DNA of 37,477 bases from positions 1-37,477 of IMG/VR virus record IMGVR_UViG_3300037537_000224. One strand, written 5' to 3'. Positions 1 to 8,231 of the stretch are shown here, piece by piece (positions within the stretch are counted from its first letter, which is position 1; every line of letters starts with the position of its first letter). Below the pieces are notes generated by a model that saw nothing but the letters and a program-made list of their open reading frames with translations, made no database searches and had not been told where the DNA came from. This stretch comes from a virus. The translations under genes and the position numbers were made by a program.

Positions 1-619
1 CACCTGTTACAGCAGTAATTGAGATGTTGTTAGTGTTTGATATTACACCAGCACTTGAGAAGTATGCTAGATTGTTATTCCCCGCATGAGTGCCGACAGA
101 CGCAACAGTTTGCCAAGAACCATCCTTCCTCAAGAATGTGCCACTATGAGTTACATTACCCGCAGGGGTCAAACCAGCGGCGTAACCGTTCCCACTTCCC
201 ATTGATGCATAGGTGGTATTAGTAGGAACAACCCATGTTTGGTCTTGTCTTAGGAATTTAGTGTTACCATCTTCGCCGGGTGTAGGAACTAGACCCGCCG
301 CTGAATCTGTGAAATTTACATAAGTAGTATCTGTTGATGCGAAAGTAAGTTGTGTTGCACTATCTCTTGTGATACCTACATTAGTTCCTCCAACCAAAAC
401 AATGTCATCATTACTGCCCGTAGATGGGTCTAATCTAAGCGTAGTTGTAGATGTTGGAATTGTTAAATCGTAAGTGGTGTTATTATCAGTTGTGCTGTAT
501 GAGTTTGAATCAACGCTTCCATCAGCCTTCAAAAACTGACTAGATGTGCCGCCTGTTTTCACAAACTCAGGCGCACTAACACCCTTCTTTACTTTGAAAT
601 ACTTACTATTTGTTGCCAT
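1..619 (-). CDS. Tail fibre protein, N-terminal part (runs off the left edge)
   Basis: The gene starts at ATG 617-619, with GGTGA four bases upstream, and stays open to the window edge, so about 206 residues are visible. The N-terminus MATNSKYFKVKKG resembles the start of the fibre gene at 2859-4133 (TTNNSNFKVKKG), which suggests a shared virion-attachment segment. It is followed by GGTSSQFLKADGS, a motif I know from many marine and Bacteroidetes phage tail fibres. Two related units come next: AAGLVPTPG...FLRQDQTWVVP and AAGLTPAG...FLRKDGSW. The composition is Thr/Ser/Asn/Gly-rich with no enzymatic motif, as expected of a beta-rich fibre shaft. It is the last visible gene of a four-gene fibre cluster and probably acts in receptor binding at the tail tip. 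The C-terminal, host-binding end is outside the window. Confidence 0.75.
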   Translation of the reverse strand, partial: MATNSKYFKVKKGVSAPEFVKTGGTSSQFLKADGSVDSNSYSTTDNNTTYDLTIPTSTTTLRLDPSTGSNDDIVLVGGTNVGITRDSATQLTFASTDTTYVNFTDSAAGLVPTPGEDGNTKFLRQDQTWVVPTNTTYASMGSGNGYAAGLTPAGNVTHSGTFLRKDGSWQTVASVGTHAGNNNLAYFSSAGVISNTNNISITAVTG

Positions 620-660
620 TGTTTCACCATGATTTCACTTTCCATCATAATTTCTAAAAT

Positions 661-2847
661 TCATTTTAGTAGTAGAGTATTCATAATTGTATAGGTATGT
701 GCGCCATCTGCTGCGGGTGTAAATTTCAAATCTACCTTAGAAGTGCTGCTGTTCCATACTGCTGTCCAATCTCCAACAGAATCTCCTGTGCTTATCATAC
801 CGTATTCAGTTAGATATACATTGTTGCTAGTAACACCATAGGTTACTAGAATTTCACCAATGTCTGTATCTTCTGCATCATCTTTCTTAACTTGATATAT
901 GAACTTCGCTGTTTTGTATGTTGCAACCGAATAACTAGCCAAAGTAGTAATGCCTGAAACGGTAGTGCCTGTGCCGCCTCTACTTGTATCAATAACAGCA
1001 ACTGCATCTACACTTAGAGTTCCACCCCGAACTGCTCCTGTTGCTGTTAGGTTTCTGAAGCCCGTCATATCCTTACTAGAATCTACAACAACTGCCTCGC
1101 TTGCTGAAACTGTTCCTATTGCGGCACTTAGGTCGAGATAGTTCAGTTCTGCGCCTGTGGTTGAAATGGCCGTTCCTGCATAACTCAAATCACCTGCTGG
1201 AATAGTAACTAGTCCATTTCCATTAAGCGTGAATGTGATATTACCGTTAGTGTTGGTGCTTGAAATATCATTACCGTTAATGGTGATGTTGTCTATGTCT
1301 AATTGACCGCCCTCAAGAGTGCCTGAACCTGTAAATGATGCGCCTGTAAATGATGTTGTGCCGGCTGTGCCTATTGTGCCTGTGGTTGTGATTGTTCCTG
1401 TGGTGGTAATGTTAGATGCACCATTGTTGATTGCACCGAAGCCGGATGTAATTGAACCGCTATTCAAAGCACTAACAGTCGTTAGACCTGATGTTATTAC
1501 GGTGCTAGTTAGTTCAGTTGCGCTTTCAAACACAGCCGCATTATTAATTCTGAACTTCTTACCCGATGCTATATTCCAATCTTGGTTGCTAGTCCAATTT
1601 GAATTAGTGGTATCCCAAACAATGGTTTTATCTGTTGCACCCTTGAGTAAAATACCACCAGCATTTGCTGTGGTATCACTTGGAGTATCAACTGAGCCGA
1701 GTTGAAGAATTTTATCTTCAACAACAATAGTTGTGCTTGATACTGTATCAACTGAACCTGTTACAACTAAATCTCCAAGAACTGTTAATTTATCTGTTAT
1801 AGTTAGATTATCTCCAATTGTAACTTCAGAAGTGCTGTGACCGATGGTTACAGCAGTTCCGCTAGTTGAACCTAGTGTTATAGAAGCCGCTCCTAAGCCG
1901 CTGTTTATAGCGTCAATAGTCATGACCTTAGCACTAGCAGAATTAGCCGTCATCGTTAGATTGGTTGTATCAGTTGAATCTAACGACATTGTGGTATTAT
2001 CAACGGTGAATCCCGAATTTCCGTTGATAGACACCAAACCTGTAGCATCAATATCGAGAGAAGTGGAATTAAGGTCTATTGCCCCACTTACAGTTAATGA
2101 ACTGAGAGTTCCTACCGATGTGATTTGAGTCTGTGCAACATCTACACCAATCACAGCACTAGACGCAGTAAGACCTGTGCCAGCGAATAGTGTTGCTACA
2201 TCATCAATCTCCCCTCTCTTAGTTGGGTCGCCTGATACATTTTCATCTGTAAAAGCAATAAAATCTCCGGCCACTATAGCAGCGTCTGTAAGACCTTTTA
2301 GATTTAATCCATGAGTTACAGTTCCATCTGCGGTAGTTTCTGCTGTCAGTCCACCTGATGCGGCAAAGAATAAATCATCTGATGTTGTTATCGTAGTTGC
2401 AGTTGTATCAGTTGTTGCCGATACGGTAAATCCCGCACCCATATCATCTGCACCGGAAGCAGAACTTGTGATTGTTACAGCGGGTGCACCACTAGCATCT
2501 ACAGAATTTGCAAGAGTTATTCCTGAACCTTGAACTAATCTAAAAGAGGAAGGGCCACCTTTTGCGCTTTTTAGTGGTGTGTGTATACTCACAGTTTGGC
2601 CGCTAAAAGATGCAGTTACAGGTTTTGAAATGTATATTGTAGTCCCGCTTTTGTTAGTAACCATTGTTCCTTTTGCTAACTTTCCTGTTAGACTCACAAT
2701 ATCTCCATTTGTGTAATCAGCCGCAGTTGTAGCGGTAAAGGAATAATTACCTATCGTTCCTGTGCCCGAATCTGTATTTGCGGTAGATGTTACCATTACA
2801 GAATCGAATGCTAGTGGTCTTCCATATGTTACTATTGTATCAGCCAT
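661..2847 (-). CDS. Tail fibre protein, 728 aa
   Basis: ATG start with GAGGTGA six bases upstream, 11 bases after the preceding fibre gene. The product is almost entirely Thr/Ser/Gly/Asn/Ala-rich beta-type sequence with many short TxTxTGT-type repeats (around residues 440-520) and no Cys-rich or catalytic region. Residues about 350-425 hold a module (LTVLGDLVVTGSVD, then VEDKILQLGSVDTPSDTTAN, then GGILLKGATDKTIVW) that recurs in the fibre gene at 4133-6484. I recognise it from tail fibres of marine myophages and cyanophages. The last 120 residues (YKTAKFIYQVKKDD...TYTIMNTLLLK) form a distinct, more mixed domain, probably the distal tip. Its role as a structural fibre or receptor-binding protein is inferred from composition, module and position. 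The N-terminus (MADTIVTYGRPLAFDS) differs from the FKVKKG type of its neighbours. Confidence 0.75.
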   Translation of the reverse strand: MADTIVTYGRPLAFDSVMVTSTANTDSGTGTIGNYSFTATTAADYTNGDIVSLTGKLAKGTMVTNKSGTTIYISKPVTASFSGQTVSIHTPLKSAKGGPSSFRLVQGSGITLANSVDASGAPAVTITSSASGADDMGAGFTVSATTDTTATTITTSDDLFFAASGGLTAETTADGTVTHGLNLKGLTDAAIVAGDFIAFTDENVSGDPTKRGEIDDVATLFAGTGLTASSAVIGVDVAQTQITSVGTLSSLTVSGAIDLNSTSLDIDATGLVSINGNSGFTVDNTTMSLDSTDTTNLTMTANSASAKVMTIDAINSGLGAASITLGSTSGTAVTIGHSTSEVTIGDNLTITDKLTVLGDLVVTGSVDTVSSTTIVVEDKILQLGSVDTPSDTTANAGGILLKGATDKTIVWDTTNSNWTSNQDWNIASGKKFRINNAAVFESATELTSTVITSGLTTVSALNSGSITSGFGAINNGASNITTTGTITTTGTIGTAGTTSFTGASFTGSGTLEGGQLDIDNITINGNDISSTNTNGNITFTLNGNGLVTIPAGDLSYAGTAISTTGAELNYLDLSAAIGTVSASEAVVVDSSKDMTGFRNLTATGAVRGGTLSVDAVAVIDTSRGGTGTTVSGITTLASYSVATYKTAKFIYQVKKDDAEDTDIGEILVTYGVTSNNVYLTEYGMISTGDSVGDWTAVWNSSTSKVDLKFTPAADGAHTYTIMNTLLLK

Positions 2848-2858
2848 ACTTAATCACC

Positions 2859-4133
2859 TCAACCAAGTGCTCCGGGGTCAAGACTTAACCCATTGACATT
2901 GAAAGCCCACTTCACAGTATAGTCGGTGCTTCCGACTATTGCAAAGGGTTGAGTCCAACGCCAATTCAAATTCATAGTTGCATAACTTGTGCTGTTTTCA
3001 CTCAAACCATCGGGTTGAAAGCCTAACTCAAAACGACCATATGAAATTGTGCTTTCATCCAAAACCTGTGATTCTTGTGTTACAGTTGATGTGGATGCAA
3101 AGCCGGTTATTTTTTCAACACGATATGCAACTATTTCAGGGGGTGTAGCATTATTTACAATTTGCATAACAGCAAACACATCTGTTGCACCAAACACTTC
3201 ATGTGAACTATTTCCACCTGTTAGATTTATCTTCATTAAGAAATTGAGATTCCCTGCGGCTTTGTCATCTGAGGCTGTTGTTAAACTCTCGGAGATAACA
3301 TCAGAAGTATAGAAATTAGTAAATCCTCCACCTTCCTTTTCAAAATCTATGACTGAATGTTTTTTACTTGCCTGATTTGCTATGTTTACGAAACCTGTGC
3401 TATCTCTTATCTTACCAAAAGCACCGATGATTTCACCCGTAGCGGGTGTTACGGTTGCTGGTAGTAAATTCAAATATCCTGCGGCACTCACATTACCTGC
3501 CGCCCAAATGTTGGTTACACCGGCATCGTTGCTTGCTGTGCCCAAAGAACCTGTGAAGTCTACATTGCCTGTTACTGTGAGAGCCTTTGCACTTGCTGTT
3601 GTGGTAGTATCCGGTGCTCCCTTTATTCCAACATTTCCGGTTTTGGCTGAAACTCTAAGTGCATCGTAATATGTGCTACTACCATCGTGTCTTTGAACTC
3701 TAAACACATCTCCACTTGCACTTAAATGTGGACTAGTTTGAATCAATGTTACTTCTTGGTTAGCAGAATCTCCTGTAATGGTTGTGATTGCATTAACATC
3801 CAACGAAGCACCTGAAACCGTTGCTGTTCCACTTACTGTGAGATTATTGTCTACGGTAGTATTACCTGCGGAATTGATAGTTAATGCGGTTACGGCTGTA
3901 GTTGCGTCTGTTCCCGCTGAACCGGCATTTCCACCACCTTGTAGGAGTAACGAGCCACCCGCTTCATCACCCGTTCCTAACCCACTTGTAAGAGTGAGTG
4001 TTTTTCCCACCGTATCAGCGGCACTAGACGCATCTACGCTTGCCGTCGCATTCTGAGAACTACTGTATTGTATGTTCCCGCCTTCAATCTGAAGACCCTT
4101 TTTCACCTTAAAATTACTGTTATTTGTCGTCAT
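2859..4133 (-). CDS. Tail fibre protein, 424 aa
   Basis: I place the start at ATG 4131-4133 (MTTNNSNFKVKKG), because GGTGATATA lies just upstream and the ATG overlaps the TAA of the preceding gene (TAATG). A longer version adding seven residues is less likely. The N-terminus resembles that of the partial fibre at the left edge. Residues about 15-130 are low-complexity Ser/Thr/Ala/Gly beta repeats (GGSLLLQGGGNAGSAG; NTTVDNNLTVSGTATVSG), the known style of phage fibre shafts. From about residue 130 the sequence becomes more complex (VTLIQTSPHLSASGDVFRVQ, a segment common in phage fibres, then a C-terminal globular region ending FNVNGLSLDPGALG). It probably forms a trimeric fibre or fibre section at the baseplate. 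Direct evidence for binding specificity is lacking. Confidence 0.72.
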   Translation of the reverse strand: MTTNNSNFKVKKGLQIEGGNIQYSSSQNATASVDASSAADTVGKTLTLTSGLGTGDEAGGSLLLQGGGNAGSAGTDATTAVTALTINSAGNTTVDNNLTVSGTATVSGASLDVNAITTITGDSANQEVTLIQTSPHLSASGDVFRVQRHDGSSTYYDALRVSAKTGNVGIKGAPDTTTTASAKALTVTGNVDFTGSLGTASNDAGVTNIWAAGNVSAAGYLNLLPATVTPATGEIIGAFGKIRDSTGFVNIANQASKKHSVIDFEKEGGGFTNFYTSDVISESLTTASDDKAAGNLNFLMKINLTGGNSSHEVFGATDVFAVMQIVNNATPPEIVAYRVEKITGFASTSTVTQESQVLDESTISYGRFELGFQPDGLSENSTSYATMNLNWRWTQPFAIVGSTDYTVKWAFNVNGLSLDPGALG

Positions 4134-6484
4134 TATATCACCATTGCCTTCCAACTGACACGAACATCACAGTCTATTCCGGTTACTTGGGGTGATACCT
4201 TCAATATCAAATTTCCCCCACTTACATCCGTTGTATAACTACCCTGCTTAGTTTCGCTACTATTGGATTGGACTATTCCGTATACTGTTATTGATGAGTT
4301 TGACCCATCATGTGTTACCACCGCTTCAGCGGCTTCTATTACCCTATTACTAGAGCCATCTTCACCGTCAAATTCAATTAATAATTTCCCTGACCTGAAT
4401 TCTGTAATACTAAATAGAGTTACATCAATTGTATTAGAACCGTTGTTCTGAGCCGATGCTAATGTTCCTGTGCTTTCACCGAAACCAACATTTGCTATCT
4501 GTAATGGTGCTAAAGGAGTTCCTTGATTTATTCCAACTCTATCGTTTGTTACATCCACAAACAAAGTATCTGTATCTATTGCTAAATTACCCGAACCTGT
4601 GATTGTAGTTACATCTACAGCACCATGTATAGTGTCGAAATAACCATTAGCAAAACGAATAAGGTCGCTACCTAGATTGTAGGTGCTATCCGCACTTGGA
4701 AAAATATGTTGATTGAACTCCCAAGCATCGTTAGCGTTACTCCATAAAATGCTTCTATCAGCCGCCGCTTTGAGAATAACACCACCACCGTTAGCAGTAG
4801 TATCACTTGGAGTGTCTACAGCACCCAATTCTATGTGTTTATCATCTACAGTAATGGTTGTAGAAGAAATTGTGGTTGTTCCGCCTACAACTTCTAGAGT
4901 TCCTTCAATTTTGAGATTGCCTTCTGCTGTGAGTAGTGTGCTATCTGCTCCTATGGATGTTACACTAGGTAAAGTGGTGGGTAAATCACCTTCTGCTATT
5001 GTATCGAATATGATTGCATTAGGTGTGCTATTTACCTGAAGGAATTTATTTGCCGAACCTGTAAAGTTGGCGGGTGTATCGCTTAAACCTACGAGAGAAT
5101 AACTACCACTAGAGGTATTACCACTAGTTAGAATGGTGTTGCTACCTAGTTTGAGTTTGTTTGAATCACCACTATCCATCCATAGTGTATAACCTGCTGT
5201 GCCACCTGTGTTGCTACTGTGTGGGGTGAATTCTATTGCTTTGGGGTCTTCTAACAAACCCGTAATGCTAACGCCACCATTAACTGTTAATTTATCTGTT
5301 GAAGTATTGAAACTAAATTTCGCATCGCTACCAAAACCACTTGAACCATCACTCAATTGAACATATCCGCTACTTCCACTAGATGTAGAAGATGCTGTTG
5401 AAGAAAGCATTGTTTGTTGCCATGCACTACCGTCATAAACAAATACAGCACTAGTGTTACCATTAATACCAAAACTACCGAAAGTAACGATATTAGTAGC
5501 GTGTTTGTTAGACACATAGATAGTATGACCGGGTGAGAATACTGCATCGCTCGCATCTGCCGTGAGTGTGATATTGGCGGTTGGAGTTAGTATGAAGTAA
5601 TTGTAATCGTCAAATTGGAATGTTATATTGGCTGAACTACCTTGAACCAAAACCAAGTTCGGGCCTAGTCTATGTGTTCTTCTGCTAGAGCCTTGAGAGC
5701 CGGAAAAGAATAGAACATCGTTATTGCTTTCATCAGCACCCATCCATAAAGCACCTAAATTAGAAGTTGTAAGACTACCATTTTCTGTTCCACCACCGTG
5801 TATACCATCCAAATCTGTATGGTAATTCACCCTATTTGCATCTGAGGCTGTAACACCCACCGTTCCCGTAGACATTCTTCCGAGATAGATAGGGGATGGT
5901 CTAACGAAAGTTCTCAAATCATAAACATTTGAATTACTTCCAACATCTATTTTCATGGTTGTGCTGTTATTGGCGTAAATTGCTTTCACTACTCCCAATA
6001 CAATTGTTTGGTCTACATCCAAACTACCACCCTCATTCAAGAAAGCGGTTGGTGTATTTGGAAAACTAGTTCCTGCGCTACTTCTCTCTACACCTATTCG
6101 TTTTACACCTGTGTTGTTATCAGTAGTTACATAGATTACGAATAGGCATTGTTGCCCCGATAATAAAGCCGAACCATAGTCTGTATCATCTAAATCAAGA
6201 GTAAATATGTTTGGTGTATTACTGCTATACCCACCCGCAAAATCAACCAATAATCCATCTAGTATAGCATGACCGCCTTTGATTGTAATTGTATTTGCGG
6301 TAGCATAAGCAATAGCACCCGGCAAAGAAGAAGGAGTAAGCCTTCTAGTTTCACCCATTGCATAATCTTCTAACAACAGTATACCGTTTCCGTGAATTCC
6401 TTCAAGTGCGTTTGTCAAAGAAGACGAAAATATGAAATCTCCATCTTGTAGATTATCTGTATGTGTTTTCAACGGATTAGACAT
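4133..6484 (-). CDS. Tail fibre protein, 783 aa, baseplate-proximal candidate
   Basis: ATG 6482-6484 overlaps the previous stop as TAATG and has GAGGTGA four bases upstream. Residues 1 to about 330 are more complex than in the other fibres (LQDGDFIFSSSLTNALEGIHGNG; ITIKGGHAILDGLLVDFAGG; an FFSGSQGSSRRTHRLGPNLV segment) and may attach to the baseplate. Residues about 528-600 carry the module TITVDDKHIELGAVDTPSD, then TTANGGGVILKAAADRSILW, closely similar to residues 350-425 of the 661-2847 product. The rest includes HIFPSADSTYNLGSDLIRF and FVDVTNDRVGINQGTPLAPL, motifs that I recall from many phage fibre proteins. The C-terminus (VRVSWKAMVI) is short and beta-like. Being first in the fibre cluster and directly after the baseplate adaptor candidate, it is the likeliest fibre to dock on the baseplate. 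This is an inference. Confidence 0.75.
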   Translation of the reverse strand: MSNPLKTHTDNLQDGDFIFSSSLTNALEGIHGNGILLLEDYAMGETRRLTPSSLPGAIAYATANTITIKGGHAILDGLLVDFAGGYSSNTPNIFTLDLDDTDYGSALLSGQQCLFVIYVTTDNNTGVKRIGVERSSAGTSFPNTPTAFLNEGGSLDVDQTIVLGVVKAIYANNSTTMKIDVGSNSNVYDLRTFVRPSPIYLGRMSTGTVGVTASDANRVNYHTDLDGIHGGGTENGSLTTSNLGALWMGADESNNDVLFFSGSQGSSRRTHRLGPNLVLVQGSSANITFQFDDYNYFILTPTANITLTADASDAVFSPGHTIYVSNKHATNIVTFGSFGINGNTSAVFVYDGSAWQQTMLSSTASSTSSGSSGYVQLSDGSSGFGSDAKFSFNTSTDKLTVNGGVSITGLLEDPKAIEFTPHSSNTGGTAGYTLWMDSGDSNKLKLGSNTILTSGNTSSGSYSLVGLSDTPANFTGSANKFLQVNSTPNAIIFDTIAEGDLPTTLPSVTSIGADSTLLTAEGNLKIEGTLEVVGGTTTISSTTITVDDKHIELGAVDTPSDTTANGGGVILKAAADRSILWSNANDAWEFNQHIFPSADSTYNLGSDLIRFANGYFDTIHGAVDVTTITGSGNLAIDTDTLFVDVTNDRVGINQGTPLAPLQIANVGFGESTGTLASAQNNGSNTIDVTLFSITEFRSGKLLIEFDGEDGSSNRVIEAAEAVVTHDGSNSSITVYGIVQSNSSETKQGSYTTDVSGGNLILKVSPQVTGIDCDVRVSWKAMVI

Positions 6485-6828
6485 TAGTTCACCTCGTATA
6501 AAATTTGAATTTTCATCTCCACATCACTCGTCTTAGTAACGGGTCTAAACACATGACGGCTAATTGGCGTAAAACCATTACTGTCTTTGAATTGAATGTA
6601 TACTTCCTTAAGAGTATCTTCAAAGACTTCTGTTGTAGGAATAACCGCCTCAATCAAAATTGTCGAATTATCTAAAATTCTCACAGTTGGTGTTAGAGTA
6701 ATAGCAGGTCTACCGGCACTTCCATCGGCAGATGTTGGGGGTGTTGAATCGTAGCCGATTATGACTTCGTTGATGTTATTTGATATTGTTTCGACTAACA
6801 ATCTCTTGAGATAGTCATTAACAGCCAT
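6484..6828 (-). CDS. Baseplate/fibre adaptor candidate, 114 aa
   Basis: ATG with GGGGTGA upstream, in TAATG overlap with the hub gene; it ends in another TAATG overlap with the first fibre. The sequence runs from a helical start (VNDYLKRLLVETISNNINEVII) into a beta region with FEDTLKEVYIQFKDSNGFTPISRHVFRP. This resembles the N-terminal domains of phage fibre and wedge proteins, which read roughly f..iREvGif...g.l..r..f.p. The size, order (hub, this gene, fibres) and motif suggest a small protein that joins fibres to the baseplate. I could not assign it to a named family with certainty. It could equally be a small tail-tip stabiliser. Confidence 0.5.
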   Translation of the reverse strand: MAVNDYLKRLLVETISNNINEVIIGYDSTPPTSADGSAGRPAITLTPTVRILDNSTILIEAVIPTTEVFEDTLKEVYIQFKDSNGFTPISRHVFRPVTKTSDVEMKIQILYEVN

Positions 6829-8231
6829 TACTCATCACCCCTTTCGATTAATACATTACTCTTATTTATTCCGATTGTCTTAGCACTCGCTCCTAAACTA
6901 ATTCTATTTGCATTACCACCTAGAATTATGTTTTCTCCACTAACTGTATTGGTTATTATATTAACACTAGCAGTAATTGTAATTTCTCCAAAGAAGTTCA
7001 AATTTTCAGTTATGATTTGTTCTTTCAAGTTTTCAGTTTTTATATCCACTTTGGCAACAGCCTTCTCATCAATGCTTCGGAAAATGTTGTCAATACCGGA
7101 TTGTAATGAAAGTAAATGAATGTTAGAAGTTCTAGTTAGCATATTGTGTTGTGCTTCCATAATTACAAATTTTTCTTCACCGTAGATAATTACATCTCCG
7201 GGTCTTAGATACCATATATCCAAATGTCCATTGCTCTTTATCGCTTCTTTCAATAAACTATTTGCCTTGAGTATTTGTCTAGCCGCCTTATTAATTTCAT
7301 TCTCACCCACCAAAGTCATATCCTCTATGGGAGTTACAATCTCTATGATATTATCATCAAATGCTCCTTTCTGTCTTTCAGCATCATTCAAAGTAATGAT
7401 GTTTTCATCGTTGAGTGCTATTGATTTTCCTTTCAAAGTAATTCTATTGGGTGTATCATCAATAGGGTTTCTTTCTTCAAAACCAAGTCTAATCATATCA
7501 TTTATCCTATGATTTTGTTTTGAATAATTGAAAGGTAAGAAAAGAATGTTACCAAAATTATCGTAATACAATATCCTATTGTCCTTTCTAGTAAGTAGTT
7601 TCAACGCAATCAAGAGATTAAAATTGTCAAAATTAAAAGCAGAAAAACTCTTACTGTGCCTTCTTCTTTGCCCATAGGCATTACTAGGAGTCATTGGTTC
7701 TCCTATAGACACAGAAGATACGATACCATCCAAATCAGAAGATAACTCCATTGCTAAATCACTTGTTCTATATCCAACATCTATAGGTTGTCCAACATAG
7801 AATGTATTACCTAAACCAAGATTTTCAAAACTATTGTCATTCATATTGGAGAGATTTAATCTCAAACCCTTTGGTAAAACATCAACATTGCCTCTATACA
7901 ATCTTTTAGATGTATCAATCGTATCATAAAGAAGTCTAGGAACACTATTCAAACCAACACTAGACCACACATTAGTTTCCAAACTATGTCCATCGGTTTT
8001 ATTGTGTTTTAGAATAACAGATGAGTCTTCTTCTGTAACAAAATACTTCCTTTCAGAAGCCAATGTATAATTTGTTTTTTCAATTGTGGCTTTAGGTAAG
8101 GCATTTCGTTGAGATTCGTATTTTGCTAAGTGTAAAGCATTATCCACAAAAGTGGGTTTTCTTATGTCATACATCAACTCGTTTGGTGTTTCACTAAATA
8201 CCCCATTTGTTGGTTGAATTACTCTACCCAT
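6828..8231 (-). CDS. Baseplate hub / gpD-like tail protein, 467 aa
   Basis: The start is ATG 8229-8231, which overlaps the giant gene's TGA (TGATG), with GGTGA six bases upstream. Two regions point to a hub of the gpD/gp27/gp44 type. Residues about 199-234 (FDNFNLLIALKLLTRKDN, then RILYYDNFGNILFLPF) match the pattern of a helix followed by a beta hairpin in late-control D proteins. Residues about 340-380 (LRPGDVIIYGEEKFVIMEAQ, then HNMLTRTSNIHLLSL) match the family's 'PGd.v......f.V.e..H...tr.S.l.l' region. The C-terminal 80 residues are short beta repeats (FGEITITASVNIITNT) that could be a needle or fibre base. No lysozyme, peptidase or amidase domain is present, which would fit a host without peptidoglycan. 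The hub usually forms the closed tip of the tail tube. Confidence 0.6.
   Translation of the reverse strand: MGRVIQPTNGVFSETPNELMYDIRKPTFVDNALHLAKYESQRNALPKATIEKTNYTLASERKYFVTEEDSSVILKHNKTDGHSLETNVWSSVGLNSVPRLLYDTIDTSKRLYRGNVDVLPKGLRLNLSNMNDNSFENLGLGNTFYVGQPIDVGYRTSDLAMELSSDLDGIVSSVSIGEPMTPSNAYGQRRRHSKSFSAFNFDNFNLLIALKLLTRKDNRILYYDNFGNILFLPFNYSKQNHRINDMIRLGFEERNPIDDTPNRITLKGKSIALNDENIITLNDAERQKGAFDDNIIEIVTPIEDMTLVGENEINKAARQILKANSLLKEAIKSNGHLDIWYLRPGDVIIYGEEKFVIMEAQHNMLTRTSNIHLLSLQSGIDNIFRSIDEKAVAKVDIKTENLKEQIITENLNFFGEITITASVNIITNTVSGENIILGGNANRISLGASAKTIGINKSNVLIERGDE

Noticed and set aside
1319-1705. Plus-strand open frames over the fibre genes (also at 950, 1844, 3382, 3778, 4713)
   Set aside because: They are opposite-strand shadows of Thr/Ser/Val-rich repeats, giving Val/Pro/Leu-rich products without GGTGA sites or known domains.
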